Source: Zunongwangia sp. ESRF-bin46 (lineage in GTDB: Bacteria > Bacteroidota > Bacteroidia > Flavobacteriales > Flavobacteriaceae). From it: a stretch of 64,000 bases of DNA. Location of the stretch: positions 124,001-188,000 of the forward strand of contig NTLF01000019.1 of the NCBI GenBank assembly GCA_002631855.1, in the 5' to 3' direction. The notes under the pieces are model-generated. The model saw nothing but the letters and a program-made list of their open reading frames with translations, did not search any database and was not told where the DNA came from. Made by a program: the position numbers and the translations under genes. The first letter of the stretch is position 1. Each line of letters starts with the position of its first letter. Shown in pieces: positions 1-6,913 of the stretch.

Positions 1-309
1 GCCTTCGGCATATAGCTCGTCTTTGTAATCCCTAACTAATTTTTGGTACGTATCAAGCTTTGATTGCGACAGGTTTATCTTTGCTTGATCTATTAGCAGT
101 TGCTGTGTCGCCCAACGGTTTATGTGGTTGTTAATAATAAAAGTGCTGTCTTGTGCTGTGGCATTTTCTGGCACAATACCTTCTATATCCTCTTGATACA
201 AGTACGTTTCATTGACCCTGGCAATGGGCGTTTGCTCGGTATCTTTTTTAAAATAATCACATGATACCGTAATAGACAACAATAAAATAAATATGCCAGT
301 TTTTTTCAT
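1..309 (-). CDS. Lipoprotein, parvulin/SurA-like N-terminal part (truncated by window edge)
   Basis: Only the first 103 codons are in the window; the gene continues past base 1. The start ATG is at 307-309, 5 nt after the stop of the upstream 650-residue peptidyl-prolyl isomerase gene, so the two are clearly co-transcribed. The N-terminus has a short hydrophobic stretch and a lipobox ending VSC (Cys17), predicting a lipoprotein of the outer or inner membrane facing the periplasm. The following sequence (IARVNETYLYQEDIEG, then a helical segment) resembles the N-terminal arm of SurA-like chaperones. In Bacteroidetes several such proteins sit in a row, so a periplasmic folding role is inferred. 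The catalytic domain, if present, is outside the window. Confidence 0.8.
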   Translation of the reverse strand, partial: MKKTGIFILLLSITVSCDYFKKDTEQTPIARVNETYLYQEDIEGIVPENATAQDSTFIINNHINRWATQQLLIDQAKINLSQSKLDTYQKLVRDYKDELYAEG

Positions 310-314
310 TAACC

Positions 315-2267
315 TTAGAGTTCTTCTTTAACTTTATTAAGTGCTTTTTTATTGATGGTTACATTGTACTTATCGTGCAGGCTTTCTATCCATTTTTTTT
401 CAAGATAGTTTTGATAGTCGCTTAGCACATTTCCCCTAGCATCTTCCAATGGTTTAATACCTGCTGGAATGCTTTTTTTAACATCCACAACTATAAATGA
501 ATCGTTCTGTTGGTAAATTTTTGATATTCCTTTTTTAGGGACAAAATTTTCTGGCAATTCACGATCCCCTTTTTCGAAAGTACCGCTGGTAAAGATTACA
601 TTTACTTTGCCATCTTGGTTTAGCTGCGTTTTAATCTCTTCGCCCGTTTTTCCTTTTTTGAATAATTTTATTGCCTTTTCCGCATTTTCATTGTTGGTTG
701 CTGAAATAATCTCAGCTTCAAACCGCTCATTCCATTTATATTCTTTTTTGTTGTCTGCATAGTATTTTTGAAGTCCTACGGAATCTGTTTTGGCTTTGTT
801 CCAAATGTTTTTTTCCATCAAGTCAAAAATCAACAAACCGTCACGGTATTCGCTAATTACTGCCGCATAGTCTTCATTCTCACTTTCCAATACTTCCCTA
901 AAATAATCTTTAAGTGCTAGCGTTTCAAACTCATCGTACATATCGTTTAAAACAGCATACTTATTTTTTTGTAGGCGTATTCTACGTTGACGCTCACTTA
1001 TGTACTCAGCAAAATCACTGTACTTTACGTCTTTCTTCCCTATAGTAAAGAGTGTTTTATCTTGTGCAGGGCTTAATGTGTCATACTTCCATCTTCGGTT
1101 TAAAACATCTTCACTCACAAAATCATTAAAAAATGGAGCGTAGTTGTTTTTCTGTGAAAACCCATATTTATCTTTTATTTTCTTGTTAACCGCAATGGTT
1201 ACGATTTTTGAACGACTTCCTTCTTTAACACGGGTTTCAAGGCGTTTTTTTTCATCTTCAAAAGTTGGGTTGTTATGCTTTTTTTCCAACCGGATTATAT
1301 GCCAGCCAAATTCACTTTCAATCGGTTTTGAAACATCCCCTGGTTTTTCCAGTTTATACGCTTCGTCTTCAAAAGCTTTCGACTTTAAATCCCCTTTAGT
1401 GAACGGACTGAGTTTACCACCTTTAATAGCTGAATTTTTATCGTCTGAGTATTGTTTTGCCAAATCTTCAAAGGACTTCCCTTGTTGTAACATGGCATAC
1501 ACTTCGTTGATTCGCTCTTTAGGGTCGAAGGTTCTGGTTCCTACATTATCAGAAATCATAATGTGCGAAACACTAATTTTTGGTTCCCGCATCTTACGGT
1601 CCAATACCTTTATGATATGGTAACCAAATTGAGTCCTAACGATATCTGAAATCTCTCCTTCTTTCGTATTATAGGCTTCGGTTTCAAATGGGTACACCAT
1701 AGAAAACACCGAAAAGTAACCAAGCTTACCAGCTCTCTCTTTAGCCCCCGGCTCTTCTGAGTATTGTTTTACCAACTCTTCAAAACTTTCACCGTTAACG
1801 GCTTTTTCACGTATTTCCTTTATTTTAGTATAGGCTTTTAATGTGTCTTGTGGCACAGCATCGTATCCAACACGCACTAATATATGAGCAGCATTTATTT
1901 CTTCTTTCCCTCTTTCATAAGCTTCACGGGCTAAATCTTCGGTCACCTTATCTTCAAAAATATAATTTCGGGAAAGTTGTTCTTGGTACTTTCTAAACTC
2001 TCTTTTAAAAGTGTTTGTTTCGTTTAAGTTTTGTGCATATGCTTCAGCAGATTTCAGTTTATAGTCTACAAACAAGTCTAAATAGCCCTCTACGCTTTTT
2101 TGAGATTCGTCCTGTACCAATTCTAAGTTCTTTTTGTATACCCGCTTAAATTCTGAAACATAAACTGGAGAATCATCGATGGTCAATAAAACCTCTTTTT
2201 TATCTTGACCCAAGACAATCACTGGGACCATAACCAATAAAAGAAACAATATGCTGTATTTATTCAT
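315..2267 (-). CDS. Periplasmic peptidyl-prolyl cis-trans isomerase with two rotamase (PpiC) domains
   Basis: A 650-residue SurA-type folding factor. Residues 1-20 form a signal peptide. A helical chaperone arm follows, then two parvulin domains at about 124-225 (begins INAAHILVR, ends GYHIIKVLD) and 230-330 (begins SVSHIMI, ends GWHIIRLEK). About 300 C-terminal residues are helical and without a recognised domain. Family knowledge: these proteins assist outer-membrane protein folding in the periplasm. The gene has its own promoter at 2309-2338 and is followed 5 nt later by a second SurA-like lipoprotein gene. In many Bacteroidetes these genes directly follow guaB; here guaB lies about 2.7 kb away with other genes between. 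The start ATG at 2267 fits the signal peptide well. Confidence 0.9.
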   Translation of the reverse strand: MNKYSILFLLLVMVPVIVLGQDKKEVLLTIDDSPVYVSEFKRVYKKNLELVQDESQKSVEGYLDLFVDYKLKSAEAYAQNLNETNTFKREFRKYQEQLSRNYIFEDKVTEDLAREAYERGKEEINAAHILVRVGYDAVPQDTLKAYTKIKEIREKAVNGESFEELVKQYSEEPGAKERAGKLGYFSVFSMVYPFETEAYNTKEGEISDIVRTQFGYHIIKVLDRKMREPKISVSHIMISDNVGTRTFDPKERINEVYAMLQQGKSFEDLAKQYSDDKNSAIKGGKLSPFTKGDLKSKAFEDEAYKLEKPGDVSKPIESEFGWHIIRLEKKHNNPTFEDEKKRLETRVKEGSRSKIVTIAVNKKIKDKYGFSQKNNYAPFFNDFVSEDVLNRRWKYDTLSPAQDKTLFTIGKKDVKYSDFAEYISERQRRIRLQKNKYAVLNDMYDEFETLALKDYFREVLESENEDYAAVISEYRDGLLIFDLMEKNIWNKAKTDSVGLQKYYADNKKEYKWNERFEAEIISATNNENAEKAIKLFKKGKTGEEIKTQLNQDGKVNVIFTSGTFEKGDRELPENFVPKKGISKIYQQNDSFIVVDVKKSIPAGIKPLEDARGNVLSDYQNYLEKKWIESLHDKYNVTINKKALNKVKEEL

Positions 2268-2308
2268 CTATACTCTTTTTATATTTATTTTTTTGATAAG
2301 AAGTGTGG

Positions 2309-2338
2309 CAAAAGTATAAAAAACCGTTCGTTAAACAA
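2309..2338 (-). promoter_or_regulatory. Promoter of the isomerase operon
   Basis: On the minus strand a -7 element TACTTTTG (2309-2316) matches the Bacteroidetes consensus TAnnTTTG exactly, with TTG (2336-2338) 19 nt upstream. It lies about 42 nt before the ATG at 2267. Confidence 0.65.
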
Positions 2339-2459
2339 GTTTTGTTTGCTAACGTTTTAATAAACCCCTTAGTGTATTCACGTATATTAAATTTGCTGAA
2401 ATTTGCTTAACTTGGTGGTTAATTTTAGGATCATGAAGTATACCGTAGAAATTATCATC

Positions 2460-2469
2460 AATCTAATCT
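2460..2469 (+). repeat. Tandem duplication AATCT x2 that shifts the reading frame
   Basis: AATCT occurs twice in a row. From the ATG at 2433 the frame reads MKYTVEIIINLICPVKK and stops at TAA 2484-2486. Deleting one AATCT gives MKYTVEIIINLPREEVIEK, which runs straight into MDNPQN of the ORF at 2495. That restored sequence is the usual start of this SRPBCC family. The duplication therefore looks like a slipped-strand frameshift or, less likely, an assembly error. Confidence 0.8.
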
Positions 2470-2494
2470 GCCCCGTGAAGAAGTAATAGAGAAG

Positions 2495-2893
2495 ATGGAC
2501 AACCCACAAAACTTAAAGCATTGGCAAAAAGGCCTTATACATTATGAAATGTTAGACGGCACACCCGGTCAAGAAGGAGCTACTATGAAACTGGAATATA
2601 AAATGGGTAAACGGGATATGACTTTAACCGAAACAATCATTAAACGGAATTTTCCTGAAGAATTTCACGCTACCTATGATACGAAGGGAGTGCATAATAT
2701 TCAACATAACTACTTTAAGGAAATAGACAACTTTAGCACTACATGGGTTTCTGAAAGTGAATTCCAATTTTCGGGTTTTGGTATGAAGCTAATGGGATGG
2801 CTCATGCCGGGCGCTTTTAAAAAACAATCAAAAAAATACATGATCGATTTTAAAAATTTTGCTGAAAAAGGTATTTCAGTTGCCAACAACTAA
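2495..2893 (+). CDS. SRPBCC (START-like) superfamily protein, N-terminus lost to a frameshift
   Basis: The open frame of 132 residues belongs to the SRPBCC/polyketide-cyclase fold family: a small single-domain protein with a hydrophobic ligand cavity, whose substrate is unknown. Its ancestral start is almost certainly the ATG at 2433. A 5-nt tandem duplication (2460-2469) puts the first 17 codons out of frame and leads to a stop at 2484. Translation could restart at ATG 2495, preceded by the purine-rich GAGAAG, but the product would lack about 20 residues including the first beta-strand. The gene may therefore be inactive. The remaining sequence, including LTETIIKRNFPEEF and the C-terminal helix (GWLMPGAFKKQSKKYMIDF), is intact, which suggests a recent lesion. 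Its stop overlaps the start of the next gene (TAATG). Confidence 0.7.
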   Translation: MDNPQNLKHWQKGLIHYEMLDGTPGQEGATMKLEYKMGKRDMTLTETIIKRNFPEEFHATYDTKGVHNIQHNYFKEIDNFSTTWVSESEFQFSGFGMKLMGWLMPGAFKKQSKKYMIDFKNFAEKGISVANN

Positions 2894-3129
2894 TGGAACA
2901 GGTTAAACTAATTTGGGATTTTCGAGGTCCCAATTCTTCACATACAGCAAAACATCACGTTACGCACCTAAAAGATTTCACAACGCTAGAATCATTAGAA
3001 AACACCTTCTGTGATATAGAACAAATAACCGATATGCACCATATAGCGTATATGGTTATTAACAAAGAAAAGATGGATTTTATACGGGAACGCTTAAAAC
3101 CAAATAGAGGACAGCTATATAAGCCTTAA
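2893..3129 (+). CDS. Small conserved hypothetical protein
   Basis: A 78-residue soluble protein with no signal peptide. Its ATG overlaps the stop of the SRPBCC gene in the sequence TAATG (2891-2895), the hallmark of translational coupling. The sequence has several His residues (SSHTAKHHVTH near residues 16-25; DMHH near 47-50) and ends KPNRGQLYKP. No known domain was recognised. Because it depends on ribosomes arriving from the upstream frame, the frameshift in that gene may also affect its expression. Function unknown; partnership with the SRPBCC protein is inferred from coupling only. Confidence 0.7.
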   Translation: MEQVKLIWDFRGPNSSHTAKHHVTHLKDFTTLESLENTFCDIEQITDMHHIAYMVINKEKMDFIRERLKPNRGQLYKP

Positions 3130-3223
3130 CACCAACTTTTTATTTTATTTGTAACACCATAATCATTTTATAGTCTTTATGGAGAATTTATGTAGTTTTA
3201 CGCCAAATAACAAAACAAGCACT

Positions 3224-3727
3224 ATGAAGTATTTAAAAATTATTTTCTTATTTATCTGTATAACGGGTTTTTCTCAAACCAAAGTGGGGACAGTAAATGT
3301 AGACTATATCGTATCTAAAATGCCTGAGCTAGAAACCGTAAAAAAGCAAGTTGAAGAATATAGTACAAAACTTGACACCGACCTTCAGAAAAAAGTACAG
3401 GATTATCAAGCTAAAGTTGAAGCATATAAAGCAGGAGAAGCCACTTTTACTGAAACCCAAAAACAGGAAAAGCAACAAGAGATTCTTACTGCAGAAAATG
3501 ATATCGCAAAATTTCAACAAAACGGCAACAAATTAATCAGCATTAACAGAGGTGATAAAATGCGCCCACTCTATAACAAAATAGGGGTAGCATTAGACAA
3601 AGTAGCTAAAGCAGAGGGTTACACCCAAATATTGACTACAGACAATTCTCTTGTTTATTTTGATGAAACGTACGATGTAACTCTTCTTGTTTTAAAAGAA
3701 TTAGGGATAACTGTTACAGAAGAATAA
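3224..3727 (+). CDS. OmpH/Skp-family periplasmic chaperone
   Basis: Start chosen at ATG 3224 (MKYLKIIFLFICITGFSQ), which gives a clean signal peptide; an ATG 45 nt upstream would add a non-signal extension. The mature 167-residue product begins TKVGTVNVDYIVSKMPE, the typical first strand of OmpH/Skp. It continues with a long charged coiled-coil at about residues 45-110 (KKVQDYQAKVEAYKAG...) and ends with the conserved strand around YTQILTTDNSLVYFDE. Skp-type proteins are periplasmic trimers that hold unfolded outer-membrane proteins. The gene is followed by a strong terminator hairpin. It lies near the parvulin-type chaperones, consistent with a folding role. Confidence 0.88.
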   Translation: MKYLKIIFLFICITGFSQTKVGTVNVDYIVSKMPELETVKKQVEEYSTKLDTDLQKKVQDYQAKVEAYKAGEATFTETQKQEKQQEILTAENDIAKFQQNGNKLISINRGDKMRPLYNKIGVALDKVAKAEGYTQILTTDNSLVYFDETYDVTLLVLKELGITVTEE

Positions 3728-3763
3728 AAGACATTTAATTAAGTCTGAGAGTAAGAAAAATTG

Positions 3764-3785
3764 AAAACGGGGTTAGCCCCGTTTT
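3764..3785. terminator. Bidirectional terminator between OmpH and esterase genes
   Basis: The stem AAAACGGGG (3764-3772) pairs with CCCCGTTTT (3777-3785) around the loop TTAG. A T-run follows on the plus strand and an A-run flanks the other side, so it can stop both converging genes. Confidence 0.85.
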
Positions 3786-3786
3786 T

Positions 3787-4863
3787 TTATTCATTATTTT
3801 TAATAGAAACTGTTTCTTTAAATTGTTTATAGGTAAGCTTTACATTCAATTTCTTATTGTTTAAAAACTGAAAACTCCCGTCTTTAAAAACTTTTCCGGC
3901 ATCAGGATTTAATACTTCATATTTTGTAAGCATGCCAACTGAATACTTAATTCCATTTTTGGCACTTACAATAGGGTTTATTCTCTTATAATATTTATCT
4001 CCTGAAGAGCTTGAAATAAACTCAACTTTAACGTCCCAGTTTACCGCTTGGTATTCTTGATTTCCTGCAAAAATAATTAGCGGCATAAATATTCTTTCTG
4101 ACCAATATTGAGATTGATGTTTTGCGTTTGGCACTTCAAGGTAAAAGAGTTTTTCTCCATATTTAACACCTTTTTTAGTCAGAATATCAACCGCTGGAAG
4201 AATATAATCCCATTCCCCAGTGCCAATATCCATCCAATATTTGGTATCTGAGATTTCAATGTTTTCAAGCTCTTTAAATACTCTATAATTATCAACCCAA
4301 AAAGAAGGAGATAAAGAAGAAACCATACCCCATTTATTTGGGGAGTGTATGCTATCCCAAAAAGTATGCAACCCACCAAATGAAAAACCAAAATAGGCTT
4401 TATCAACCGTGCTTTTTGAAACAGAATACTTACGTTCAACATATGGAATAACACTGTTATGTATTCTGTTAGAAAATGTAAGTGCATTAGGGGTATAGCC
4501 ACCCCAGTTATTTGTTACATACAAATCATAATAGGGTAAAAGAATACTATTTCTATTAATTTTTGTTTCTATTCCAACTACAACTATAGGTTCTATTGAA
4601 CCTGAAGTAATTAAATCATCTAACCTCTTTTTTAAATTCCATTCTGGAGTCCAAATAGCTTGTGAATCTAAAAAATAAACCACTTTATATGAATGATCCT
4701 TATTGTAGTTAGCGGGAAGGTAAATCGTTAGTTTCTGCCCTTTTACTTCATCTTCAACAAGCTGTGATGGAAGCGTATTAGCATTAGCATAGCCCATATT
4801 AATGCTGAATGCTATAATTGCAAAGAAACACCAAACTCGTCTATATACTCTTGTAAGCCACAT
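3787..4863 (-). CDS. Alpha/beta hydrolase, putative esterase (IroE/EstD-like)
   Basis: A 358-residue exported enzyme of the 'putative esterase' (PF00756-like) family. The N-terminus is basic, then hydrophobic (about residues 11-28), consistent with a signal peptide. The nucleophile elbow GFSFGG is at 159-164 (Ser161). The Asp/Glu-rich turn MDIGTGEWDY at 211-220 probably carries the acid. The general base is probably His249 in PNAKHQ. About 90 C-terminal residues form an additional beta-rich tail. Related enzymes hydrolyse siderophore esters, S-formylglutathione or acyl esters; the substrate cannot be read from sequence. It is convergent with the OmpH gene, and its stop lies next to the shared terminator. 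Confidence 0.75.
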   Translation of the reverse strand: MWLTRVYRRVWCFFAIIAFSINMGYANANTLPSQLVEDEVKGQKLTIYLPANYNKDHSYKVVYFLDSQAIWTPEWNLKKRLDDLITSGSIEPIVVVGIETKINRNSILLPYYDLYVTNNWGGYTPNALTFSNRIHNSVIPYVERKYSVSKSTVDKAYFGFSFGGLHTFWDSIHSPNKWGMVSSLSPSFWVDNYRVFKELENIEISDTKYWMDIGTGEWDYILPAVDILTKKGVKYGEKLFYLEVPNAKHQSQYWSERIFMPLIIFAGNQEYQAVNWDVKVEFISSSSGDKYYKRINPIVSAKNGIKYSVGMLTKYEVLNPDAGKVFKDGSFQFLNNKKLNVKLTYKQFKETVSIKNNE

Positions 4864-4921
4864 TATAGCTACAAATTAAGTATAATAAAATTATTGTTTG
4901 GTATTTTAAAAGACCTTTTAT

Positions 4922-6394
4922 CTATCGGCTGTAATTTGGCGCTTCTTTAGTGATGGTAACATCGTGTGGGTGGCTTTCGTGAATCCCAGAAGAGGTGATT
5001 TTTATAAATTGTCCGTTTTCTTTTAATGCTTCAATAGAGTTTGCGCCACAATATCCCATTCCAGCTCTGAGCCCTCCAATAAACTGCGTCATACTTTCAA
5101 CCAATTCACCTTTATATGGTACGCGACCTACAATACCTTCTGGTACAAGCTTCTTAATGTCGTCCTCAACATCTTGGAAGTAACGGTCTTTAGAGCCTTT
5201 GTTCATCGCTTCTACACTTCCCATTCCGCGGTAAGATTTAAACTTTCTTCCTTCGTAGATAATGGTTTCGCCCGGGGATTCTTTTGTTCCAGCTAATAAG
5301 GAACCTAACATCACACAATCTGCGCCTGCAGCTAATGCCTTAGGAATATCACCTGTATAACGGATACCGCCATCGGCAATTACGGGAACACCGCTTCCTT
5401 TTAATGCCGCAGCAACTTCCAGCACGGCAGAAAACTGTGGAAACCCTACTCCTGCAACAACACGGGTAGTACAAATAGAACCTGGACCAATACCTACTTT
5501 TACGGCATCGGCACCGGCATCGGCTAAATATTTTGCAGCTTCTGGAGTGGCTATGTTACCAACCACAACATCAAGTTCTGGGAAATTCTTTTTTACTTCT
5601 TGTAAAACAGTTACAACACCTTTGGTATGACCATGCGCCGTATCAATAATCACAGCATCTACTTGAGCATTTACCAATGCTTCAGCGCGTTCAACAGCGT
5701 CTGCAGTAACACCTAAGGCAGCAGCAACTCTTAAGCGCCCATATTGGTCTTTATTAGCTGTTGGCTTTTGAGTTAATTTAGTTATATCTCTAAAGGTTAT
5801 TAACCCCAACAAAGTACCATCGTCTTCAACAACCGGTAATTTTTCAATTTTGTTTTCTTGAAGGATAATTTCAGCCTCTTTTAAAGAAGTGCCTTTTGCT
5901 ACGGTCACTAAATTTTCAGAAGTCATTACTTCTTCTAACTTACGTTTGTAGTTTTTTTCAAAACGAAGATCTCTATTGGTAACAATTCCTATTAATTTGG
6001 CATTATCATCTGTAATAGGAATACCGCCAATGCTATACTCTTTCATGGTTGCCTGAGCATCGCCAACAGTTGCGGTCTTTTTTAAAGTAACTGGATCGAG
6101 AATCATTCCGCTTTCGGCACGTTTTACTTTGCGCACTTCGGCAGCTTGTTGCTCGATGGTCATATTTTTATGCAATACCCCTATCCCACCTTCACGTGCA
6201 ATAGCAATAGCCATAGCACTTTCAGTAACGGTATCCATTGCTGCGGAAACAATAGGCACATTTAAAGTAATATTTCGGGAAAATTTTGTTTCGATGGAAA
6301 CTTCTCTTGGAAGCACTTCAGAATACGCAGGTACTAAAAGTACATCGTCATATGTAAGGCCTTCACCAAGAATTTTGTTGTCGTGTGCGGTCAT
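4922..6394 (-). CDS. guaB: Inosine-5'-monophosphate dehydrogenase
   Basis: A 490-residue IMP dehydrogenase that oxidises IMP to XMP with NAD+, the committed step of GMP synthesis. Two CBS regulatory domains are inserted at about residues 95-207. The catalytic loop [11 protein letters not shown] carries the nucleophile Cys308. The phosphate-binding GGIRYTGD segment and the flap Arg-Tyr (GRVPYKG) are also present. Length and order match the bacterial enzyme. A clear promoter lies at 6451-6478. In many Bacteroidetes guaB is followed directly by the SurA-like genes, but here an esterase gene and a rightward gene cluster intervene. Confidence 0.97.
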   Translation of the reverse strand: MTAHDNKILGEGLTYDDVLLVPAYSEVLPREVSIETKFSRNITLNVPIVSAAMDTVTESAMAIAIAREGGIGVLHKNMTIEQQAAEVRKVKRAESGMILDPVTLKKTATVGDAQATMKEYSIGGIPITDDNAKLIGIVTNRDLRFEKNYKRKLEEVMTSENLVTVAKGTSLKEAEIILQENKIEKLPVVEDDGTLLGLITFRDITKLTQKPTANKDQYGRLRVAAALGVTADAVERAEALVNAQVDAVIIDTAHGHTKGVVTVLQEVKKNFPELDVVVGNIATPEAAKYLADAGADAVKVGIGPGSICTTRVVAGVGFPQFSAVLEVAAALKGSGVPVIADGGIRYTGDIPKALAAGADCVMLGSLLAGTKESPGETIIYEGRKFKSYRGMGSVEAMNKGSKDRYFQDVEDDIKKLVPEGIVGRVPYKGELVESMTQFIGGLRAGMGYCGANSIEALKENGQFIKITSSGIHESHPHDVTITKEAPNYSR

Positions 6395-6450
6395 TGCAAT
6401 TAAAATTTTATTCCGAAGAAACCGGAAATTAGTTACCGTTTAATTGCGTG

Positions 6451-6478
6451 CAAATATACAATTAATAGTTGAGTTCAA
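6451..6478 (-). promoter_or_regulatory. guaB promoter
   Basis: On the minus strand TATATTTG (6451-6458) is a perfect -7 element, with TTG (6476-6478) 17 nt upstream. The predicted leader before the guaB ATG (6394) is about 50 nt. Confidence 0.7.
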
Positions 6479-6545
6479 CTAAGTAAACGAAACCTTTATT
6501 TTAATTCAATCTAAAAACAAAAGAGCTGGTTTTTACCTATTTAAA

Positions 6546-6576
6546 TTGCTTCTAAAGCAATACCGTTGTACATTTA
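6546..6576 (+). promoter_or_regulatory. Promoter with overlapping palindrome for the eight-cysteine protein
   Basis: TTG (6546-6548), 20 nt, then TACATTTA (6569-6576) is a near-consensus Bacteroidetes promoter (last base A instead of G). A perfect inverted repeat TTGCTT-CTA-AAGCAA (6546-6560) covers the -33 element and could be an operator. Confidence 0.5.
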
Positions 6577-6598
6577 GATAACTAAAAAAGAAAATACT

Positions 6599-6847
6599 AT
6601 GGCAATTAGACTAGCACACAACTGTATAAACTGCGACAATTTAATGGAAGGCGATGTATGTTCTGTCCATAAAGTAATGGTAAATACCCATTATACTTGC
6701 GATAATTTTGAAATGAAAGCAAAGTTAAATGATGAACGAAATTGCGTAACCTGTTCAAGGTATGAAGAAAGCGACTGCGCTAACCCAGATAAAGCAGCTC
6801 CTGGAATGCTTTGTGCTGCTTGGGCACCACAACAGGCAAACGCCTAA
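6599..6847 (+). CDS. Small protein with two tandem four-cysteine modules
   Basis: An 82-residue cytosolic-looking protein without a signal peptide. It contains eight Cys arranged as two matching modules: Cys9-x2-Cys12-x8-Cys21-x12-Cys34 and Cys49-x2-Cys52-x7-Cys60-x11-Cys72. Each module ends C-x2-aromatic (CDNF, CAAW). This looks like an internal duplication of a zinc-ribbon or rubredoxin-like metal site. Similar small proteins occur in Flavobacteriaceae but no function is known to me. The promoter carries a palindrome on its -33 element, and a terminator follows, so the gene is a single-gene unit. Zinc or Fe-S/redox roles are both possible. Confidence 0.8.
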   Translation: MAIRLAHNCINCDNLMEGDVCSVHKVMVNTHYTCDNFEMKAKLNDERNCVTCSRYEESDCANPDKAAPGMLCAAWAPQQANA

Positions 6848-6876
6848 CAAAGCCAAATTATAATTTATAACCAATA

Positions 6877-6905
6877 AATACCCTCAATACTTTTATGAGG
6901 GTATT
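6877..6905 (+). terminator. Terminator after the eight-cysteine gene
   Basis: The stem AATACCCTCA (6877-6886) pairs with TGAGGGTATT (6896-6905), followed by more T. It also lies at the end of the converging TonB receptor gene. Confidence 0.75.
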
Positions 6906-6913
6906 TTTAATTA

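Noticed and set aside
1144-1623. 159-codon open frame opposite the SurA-like gene
   Set aside because: Fully antisense to parvulin domain codons; no family recognised.
2433-2493. Programmed frameshifting to rejoin the two SRPBCC frames
   Set aside because: There is no slippery heptamer or stimulatory structure; a five-base tandem duplication explains it better.
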